From Streptomyces klenkii (lineage in GTDB: Bacteria > Actinomycetota > Actinomycetes > Streptomycetales > Streptomycetaceae), in assembly GCF_003626645.1 (NCBI RefSeq), contig NZ_RBAM01000006.1, positions 372,001 through 436,000 on the forward strand: DNA of 64,000 nt. The letters are read 5' to 3'. Every line of letters starts with the position of its first letter. Within the stretch, counting starts at the first letter, position 1. The position numbers and the translations under genes are program-made. Shown here piece after piece: positions 59,251-64,000 of this stretch. The notes under the pieces are model-generated. The model was not told the origin of the DNA, ran no database searches, and saw nothing but the letters and a program-made list of their open reading frames with translations.

Positions 59251-59458
59251 GACGGCTCCCCCGAAATCTTCTCCGACTCGATGCTCCGATCCTCGCAGCC
59301 ACCACTGACAATCGACCTTCACGACGATGCCCGGCGGCCTCAGTCGGCCGGTGAGCCCGGAGGCCGCCCGGCGGCGCGGCCTTCTCGCGGGGTGCGGCGG
59401 CCTCGCGGGGCGCGTCGGCGGCTTTGCGCGTTCCTTCGAAACCGGCAGCCCGCAACCG

Positions 59459-61279
59459 ATGTACGCCGCCAGTTACGATCAGCCCCATGCGGCAAGAGGC
59501 TCTCGACGACTTCACTTCACCCGACCAGAGCAGCTTGTACATGCCAAGTTCACCGGATACAGTGGACAATTTGCGGGCAGCGGGCAGCGGGCAGCGGGCA
59601 GCGGGCAGCGGGCAGCGGGCAGCGGGCAGCGGGCAGCAGGCAGCAGGCAGCAGGCAGTTCTTCTTGCCGTTCGTTCAGCGGGGGCCCTTCACCGGCTGCT
59701 CGACGTACTGCCCGTCTTCGAAGGCGACGAACGCATCCTCGTCCGTTTCACACTGGTGCCGGGATCGGCATTCGACGCGGACGCCTTCGCGGCCCTTGAG
59801 CACTCCCGCGCCCGCGTCATCAGCTGGGACGAAGCGCTGGAGCGCGAGCACGACCTGATTCTGACCGCGAGTCCGAAGGGCGCCTTGCGGACCCTTTCCG
59901 GGCCGAGGGTCGTGCTTCCGCACGGCGCCGGCTTCAACAAGGCCCTGAGCGACGAGGGATCGCCCCACCTGCCGTCCGGTCTCGACCCCCACTACCTGCT
60001 CGCCGACGGTGAACCCTGGGCCGCACTCCACGCGCTCGCCCACGGCGACCAGCTCGCCCGCCTCGCCGAACACTGCCCCGCCACCGCCGCACGGGGCGCG
60101 GTCGTGGGCGACCCGTCCCTGGACCGGCTACTCGGCGCGGTCGCCCACCGGGAGAGCTACCGCTCCGCCCTGGGGACAGGCGAGCGCCGGCTCGTCGTCC
60201 TCACCTCCACCTGGGGACCGGAGTCGCTGCTCGCGCGACGACCCGAGCTGCCGGGCGAACTCCTCGGCCTGCTCCCGCACGACGCGTACCAGCTCGCCCT
60301 CGTCCTCCACCCCAACGAGTACAGCCGGACCAGCACCTTCGACCTCTCCCGTCACCTGGGCCCCGCCCTCGCGGCGGGCCTGATCCTGGCCAGGCCGTAC
60401 GAGGAATGGGCCGCACTGCTGGTCGCCGCCGACGCCGTGGTCACCGACCACGGTTCCACGGCCCTCTACGCGGCGGCCCTCGGCCGACCGGTCGTCGGAG
60501 CGTACGACGGCAGAAGCGAGCTGATACCCGGCAGCCCCATGGCACGGATGCTCGCCGCGATCCCCCGGCTCTGCAAGGCCGGTGACCTGGTACACCTCCT
60601 CCCGGCGGCCGAAGCCCAGGACACCCGGGACTTCGCCGATGCCGCGTTCGCCCTGCCCGGCCAGGCCCTGCACCACCTGCGCTCCGAGCTCTACCGGCTG
60701 CTGGGACTCCAGCCACGGGACGTCCCCGTGGTGCCGCCTGCGCTCCCCCGCCCGGCCGCGCCCCGGCGCCCGCGGGCCCATGCCGTACGAGCCGAGGTGT
60801 CCGGGCTCCGGGTCGGCGTCGAACGGTTTCCCCCGTTCACTTCCGAGGTGGTGCACCACCTGGCGGCCGAACATCCTGAGGCCGGCCACCGCCACCTCCA
60901 GAGCGCGTCGGTGCTGTGGCACCGTGCCCAGCCCGCCTCCCCTTCACCGCACACCAGCACCTGGACGGCGGCCGGCTGGACGGCACGGGTTCTGGACGAG
61001 TTTCCGGGCTGCCGGACCGCGGCCGCCGTCCTCTCCCCGGAGCGGTGCCTGGTCCGGCGCCGGTCTTCAGAGCCTCTCAGCGTTCGCATCGCCCCTTGCA
61101 GGACCGACGAACGCATATCGCGCGCCGATCCCGCAGCAGTGGTGTCGGCGGTCCACGCCTGGCTCGGTGCCCACCCGCAGTGGACGCCACCCGCAACGAT
61201 CACGTGCGAGATCGGCCCTCTCACCGTAGGCGTCGAGCTGTCTCCGGCCGGTAGAACAGATCTCGACTACGAACTCTGA
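59459..61279 (+). CDS. CDP-glycerol glycerophosphotransferase-like protein with a heptanucleotide repeat near its 5' end
   Basis: The conserved body starts near 59660 (LLAVRSAGALHRLLDVLPVF) and is a GT-B fold related to TagF-type glycerophosphotransferases (PHGAGFNKALS; VLHPNEYSRTS; AADAVVTDHGSTALYAAALG), often mislabelled 'translation initiation factor' in Streptomyces. A unique C-terminal part follows after about residue 450. The 5' end holds nine perfect GGGCAGC units plus degenerate ones (59575-59658), encoding RAAGSGQ repeats. In this sequence the body is in frame with an ATG at 59459 that has no SD. A better-looking leaderless ATG at 59487 (TACGAT ends eight bases before) reads MRQEALDDFTSPDQSSLY but runs into a stop at 59858. 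One more repeat unit, or two fewer, would join it to the body. Assembly error in the repeat is possible. Confidence 0.65.
   Translation: MYAASYDQPHAARGSRRLHFTRPEQLVHAKFTGYSGQFAGSGQRAAGSGQRAAGSGQRAAGSRQQAVLLAVRSAGALHRLLDVLPVFEGDERILVRFTLVPGSAFDADAFAALEHSRARVISWDEALEREHDLILTASPKGALRTLSGPRVVLPHGAGFNKALSDEGSPHLPSGLDPHYLLADGEPWAALHALAHGDQLARLAEHCPATAARGAVVGDPSLDRLLGAVAHRESYRSALGTGERRLVVLTSTWGPESLLARRPELPGELLGLLPHDAYQLALVLHPNEYSRTSTFDLSRHLGPALAAGLILARPYEEWAALLVAADAVVTDHGSTALYAAALGRPVVGAYDGRSELIPGSPMARMLAAIPRLCKAGDLVHLLPAAEAQDTRDFADAAFALPGQALHHLRSELYRLLGLQPRDVPVVPPALPRPAAPRRPRAHAVRAEVSGLRVGVERFPPFTSEVVHHLAAEHPEAGHRHLQSASVLWHRAQPASPSPHTSTWTAAGWTARVLDEFPGCRTAAAVLSPERCLVRRRSSEPLSVRIAPCRTDERISRADPAAVVSAVHAWLGAHPQWTPPATITCEIGPLTVGVELSPAGRTDLDYEL
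59575..59658. repeat. Heptanucleotide tandem repeat (nine GGGCAGC plus three variant units)
   Basis: Nine perfect copies of GGGCAGC (59575-59637) are followed by two AGGCAGC and one AGGCAGT. Seven is not a multiple of three, and all three frames through the array are free of stops, so slippage changes the downstream frame. It lies within the first 70 codons of the transferase gene. Confidence 0.95.
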
Positions 61280-63417
61280 TCCTCATCGGACAGCCCACCC
61301 GAACGTTCAGTCAGCAGCCGCGCCGTTGCGCGGTGTTCCTCCGCTTCGGCGGAGTCGCCCAGCTCGTCGGCTAGGGAAGCCAGCTCCTTCAGTATGCGAG
61401 CCTCGTCGAAGGTCGAGCCCCGCTCACGGGAATTCGCCAGCGCGGCACGCACCAGTCCCTGCGCTTCGGCCGCATGCCCGGCACGCCGCAGCGCACGGCC
61501 GAGTTCGAACCCGGTCCGCGCCGTCATGCGCTCCCGCTCCTGTTCCCGCGCCATCCTGTGCGCCTCACGCAGAAGGGCGACCGCCCGCTCGGGCTCGTCC
61601 AGACTCAGGGCAGTGCGGCCCAGCAGGTGGGTCTGGAGCAGGACGCCGTACGCGTTGCCGATCTCCGCGTGCACTCCTCTCGCGGCCTCGAAGTCCGCGG
61701 TCGCGCCCGCCCAATCGCCCTGGGCCGACTTCAGCAGGCCCAGGAATTCCCTCACCGACGCCTTCAGCTTCCGTTCCTGCGGAGAATCGCCCAGGGATTG
61801 CGAAGCGCCCAGCGCATGTCGCAGGTGCTCGGCCGCCTCGTCGTACTGTTCCTGTTCCCACAGCGGCCTGGCCAGCTGGCATCGCATCCGCACCATCGCC
61901 GGCAGGTGTTCCAGGCGATCGGCGGCAGCCACGCCGGTGCGGAAAGCGTCCGTGACGTCCGCGTAGTGCGGGTGATCCAGGAAGTGCGTCCACAGTGGTT
62001 CGCACAGGGCCCATGCGTCCTCGTAGAGCTCCGCCTCAAAGGCCAATCGGACACAGCCGTACAGGGCGAGCCGCTGCGATTCCATCCACCGCAGGGCCTC
62101 CGCCTTACCGCTGAATTCGACGTCAGGAACGTCAGGAACGTCGGGAACGGCGGGGGCGTCGGGAACATCGGGAACGGCGCGAACACCGGGGACCGCCGCG
62201 GCGGTTTCCGCGAAGGTCATGCGCGGGCCGGCGGCCAGCAGGTCCGCTCGGGCCGCCTGACGCCGGTACCAGCGGATCAGCCGGCGCCGGGCCTCGGCAC
62301 GGGCCGTCCCCGCGGGGTCGGCCTGGCGGGCACGGCGGTCGGCATGCCCGCGCAGCAGGTCGTGCATCCGGTACCCCTCGGGTCTGTTCTCCAGCAGACC
62401 CGCGGATTCCAGCTCCTCCAGCGCGTCCTCGGCGGACCGGAGGTCTCCTCCGAGAAGCGCGGCGGCCGCCGGGGCCGCGATGGCGGGAGCGGGGCACTGC
62501 GTCACCACGTGGTAGAGACGGGCGGCCTCCGGTCCCAGCCCGGCGCAGGCCGCGTCCCAGACCGCCTCGACCATGGGAATGCCCCTCTCCCGCAGCTCGG
62601 TGCTGAGCTCGGCGACCAACCGGGAAAGGCTGCGCCTGCGGTACTTGCGCACCCACTGACCGGCCACCTTGAGCGCCGCGGGCAGTCCGCCGCAGCCGCG
62701 GACGATCTCCGTCACGGCGCCCGGCTCCGCCGCGAGCCGGGGATCCTCCGCGATGTGCCCGAGCAGCCGTACCGCATGATCCAGTGCCAGCGGGCTCAGA
62801 GGCACCTCGACAGCGGTCACGCCGCCGAGGTCGTAGAGCGGCCCTTGGCTCGTCACGATCGCCAGGCTCCCGGCGGACGCCGGAAGCAGCGGCACGGCCT
62901 CCGCGCCGTAGCGGGCGTTGTCGATGACCACGATGAGGCGCTTGTCCCGAGTGCGCGTCCAATACTGCTTCGAGCGGCCGGCGAAGGAGCGCTCCTGCCA
63001 GTCGGAGGCGACGTCCAGACCAGTGAGCAGTTCACCGACCGCGTCCGCCACTTCCACGGTCCCGTCCCGCCGCAGGTCGTCGAGATCGACGTACAACACG
63101 CCATCGGGATATCTCTGGCTGAGTCGCCGCGCGACATGAAATCCGAATTCCGTCTTGCCGATCCCGCCGATCCCCGTCAGCGCCACCACCAGTGGTCCGG
63201 GGTGATCCGTGTGACTCTCGGCAGCTCGTTCGATGTGCTCCTGCTCATCCTGACGGTTCTCGAAGTGCGCGAGCGCCGGGGGCAATTGGAACGGTACCGG
63301 CTGAGAAGGAGGCGCCGTCCCCGTCCCATGAAAGTGCTGGTGCAGCCCTTCAATACGGCCGGCCTGGACCGCCACGTCCGCCCGCCCACCCATACTGTTG
63401 TATGTCTCCTCGGCCAT
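61267..63417 (-). CDS. NB-ARC STAND receptor with TPR repeats and N-terminal amyloid-type motif
   Basis: A 716-residue NLR-like protein. Residues 6-30 (YNSMGGRADVAVQAGRIEG, then LHQHFH) form a short motif of the RHIM-like bacterial amyloid signalling type. The NB-ARC ATPase follows: Walker A GIGGIGKT (82-89), LIVVIDNARYG (Walker B, about 160), CGGLPAAL and MHDLL. Then come a winged-helix region, a linker of VPD repeats (about 412-432), and TPR repeats (about 480-700). There is no catalytic effector domain. It is divergent, 151 bases away, from a small protein ending in a similar motif. In such pairs the receptor oligomerises on ligand and templates the partner. The end overlaps the convergent transferase gene by 13 bases. 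Confidence 0.82.
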   Translation of the reverse strand: MAEETYNSMGGRADVAVQAGRIEGLHQHFHGTGTAPPSQPVPFQLPPALAHFENRQDEQEHIERAAESHTDHPGPLVVALTGIGGIGKTEFGFHVARRLSQRYPDGVLYVDLDDLRRDGTVEVADAVGELLTGLDVASDWQERSFAGRSKQYWTRTRDKRLIVVIDNARYGAEAVPLLPASAGSLAIVTSQGPLYDLGGVTAVEVPLSPLALDHAVRLLGHIAEDPRLAAEPGAVTEIVRGCGGLPAALKVAGQWVRKYRRRSLSRLVAELSTELRERGIPMVEAVWDAACAGLGPEAARLYHVVTQCPAPAIAAPAAAALLGGDLRSAEDALEELESAGLLENRPEGYRMHDLLRGHADRRARQADPAGTARAEARRRLIRWYRRQAARADLLAAGPRMTFAETAAAVPGVRAVPDVPDAPAVPDVPDVPDVEFSGKAEALRWMESQRLALYGCVRLAFEAELYEDAWALCEPLWTHFLDHPHYADVTDAFRTGVAAADRLEHLPAMVRMRCQLARPLWEQEQYDEAAEHLRHALGASQSLGDSPQERKLKASVREFLGLLKSAQGDWAGATADFEAARGVHAEIGNAYGVLLQTHLLGRTALSLDEPERAVALLREAHRMAREQERERMTARTGFELGRALRRAGHAAEAQGLVRAALANSRERGSTFDEARILKELASLADELGDSAEAEEHRATARLLTERSGGLSDEDQSS
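62122..62184. repeat. Seven-unit 9-base repeat in the NB-ARC gene (VPD linker)
   Basis: Units of nine bases (GTCAGGAAC, GTCGGGAAC and variants) encode Val-Pro-Asp-like triplets between the ATPase/winged-helix part and the TPR region. Copy changes keep the frame. Confidence 0.8.
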
Positions 63418-63476
63418 CCCCCAACCCTAGGGGGTGACGGGCTACATGATGGGACGACACATCTCAGCCATGTCTT

Positions 63477-63496
63477 CCGGAAACCACCGGAAACCA
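63477..63496. repeat. Tandem 10-base repeat CCGGAAACCA (two copies) in the divergent region
   Basis: Two perfect copies, followed by a further CCGG, lie between the NB-ARC gene and its divergent partner. A period of ten bases is about one helical turn, suitable for a regulator that binds both copies on one face. No protein can be named. Confidence 0.5.
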
Positions 63497-63568
63497 CCGG
63501 GATCCGCTGCGTCCACGACCCGGCGCTTCTATGGTGTGTCTACTTGCAGACAAACCAGGGAGTACGCC

Positions 63569-63988
63569 ATGGATCCGATCGCGGTGACCACCCTCACAGC
63601 ACTGGCCGGAGGAGCCGGCGGGGAAGCCGGACGGCAGGTGTGGCAGGGGCTCGTCGCGCTCGTCCGGCGCCCCTTCCGGCAGGGAGCTGACGACGGCGAC
63701 GAGAACGCCACCCTCAGCTCGGGCCGGACCGAGCTCACGGCGCTGCAAGACGCCCCCGGCGACCTGACGCGCGCGGCGGCACTGGCCGCGGCGCTCGGCG
63801 TGCGGGCTGCTCTGGACGCCGAATTCCGGGGGCTCCTCACGGAGTGGCAGCAGCAGGCTCAGGCGATCCGTACCGCGGGCTCCGTGCACAACGAGATCAG
63901 CGGCGGAACGCAGCACACCGTCCTCCAGGGACAGGACTTCTCCCACCTCACCTTCACCGTCTCCCCGACCACGCCGCCCACTTCCTAG
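63569..63988 (+). CDS. Small partner protein with a C-terminal amyloid-type motif (Bell-like effector candidate)
   Basis: A 139-residue protein. Residues 1-105 are predicted helical, with a glycine/alanine-rich hydrophobic start (TTLTALAGGAGGEAGRQVWQ) and no signal peptide. Residues 107-129 read HNEISGGTQHTVLQGQDFSH and then LTF, matching the layout N-x-I/M-x-G...V-x-Q-x-x-x-F/I of the NB-ARC receptor's N-terminus. This architecture (helical domain plus C-terminal amyloid motif beside an NLR with the same motif) is that of Bell-type effectors in bacterial NLR systems, whose helical domains are thought to permeabilise membranes. GGGAG lies before the ATG. Effector activity here is inferred. 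Confidence 0.7.
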   Translation: MDPIAVTTLTALAGGAGGEAGRQVWQGLVALVRRPFRQGADDGDENATLSSGRTELTALQDAPGDLTRAAALAAALGVRAALDAEFRGLLTEWQQQAQAIRTAGSVHNEISGGTQHTVLQGQDFSHLTFTVSPTTPPTS

Positions 63989-64000
63989 CCCCACGCCCCA

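Noticed and set aside
59327..59458. Extension of the transferase gene to an ATG at 59327
   Set aside because: The added 44 codons are Arg/Gly-rich and featureless, with no SD, and lie in the divergent promoter region shared with the VWA gene.
59575..59658. Heptamer array considered as a CRISPR or origin-like iteron set
   Set aside because: Units are only seven bases with no spacers, they lie inside a reading frame, and no cas or rep gene is near.

Overview
The window is very GC-rich DNA with frequent GTG/TTG starts, ATGA/GTGA stop-start overlaps, rare TTA codons confined to a few regulated genes, several large LuxR-type ATPase regulators (LAL), F420-type and DUF5954 proteins, and an NB-ARC receptor. 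All of this points to a Streptomyces (or very close actinomycete) chromosome, probably an accessory region. No tRNA, rRNA, IS element, prophage or CRISPR array was seen. Functions are assigned by reading motifs; no database search was run.

Layout. (1) About 1-14951: a regulated biosynthetic locus. Two ToxA-like SAM methyltransferases flank a three-subunit molybdenum hydroxylase (FAD, 2Fe-2S and Mo subunits). They are followed by an ArsR regulator, an MFS exporter and a divergent GTP cyclohydrolase II, with TetR and two LAL regulators around them. The gene set resembles pathways for 7-azapteridine (pyrimido-triazine) antibiotics of the toxoflavin/fervenulin/reumycin class. (2) 15275-21220: an EspR-like regulator, a DUF5954 protein, a DJ-1/PfpI protein, an F420-type oxidoreductase, a ThDP-dependent pyruvate oxidase-like enzyme and a DUF6328 membrane protein. 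(3) 21406-25138: a compact six-gene Mrp/MBH-like cation/proton antiporter operon. (4) 25275-35620: a small basic protein, a membrane-anchored type 1 periplasmic-binding protein paired with a STAND-like ATPase, an amino-acid permease, a DinB/maleylpyruvate-isomerase protein, a bacterial nitric oxide synthase, an RHH/DUF4097 pair and a DUF1275 protein. (5) 35797-46787: a 2539-residue LamG/ricin-like protein with a toxin-like C-terminus, a small secreted protein and a secreted GH65 enzyme. (6) 46871-54056: an overlapping six-gene operon (metal/siderophore-type ABC importer, DUF4213/DUF364 protein, GHMP kinase, cysteine-synthase-like PLP enzyme), divergent from an MFS exporter, with a Fur/Zur-type box between them. 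This is a candidate metallophore system. (7) 54072-63988: an alpha/beta hydrolase, a LAL regulator, a VWA protein, a glycerophosphotransferase-like gene whose 5' end carries a heptanucleotide repeat, and a divergent NB-ARC/TPR receptor plus a small partner protein that share an amyloid-type (RHIM-like) motif.

How the parts may work together. In region 1, an identical operator pattern (ATAG-N8-CTAT) lies upstream of tetR and of the exporter, and TTA codons in one methyltransferase, the exporter and one LAL regulator suggest timing by the bldA tRNA. In region 6, zinc (or iron) starvation would release both import and export/synthesis genes together. In region 7, the receptor/partner pair has the layout of bacterial NLR cell-death modules.
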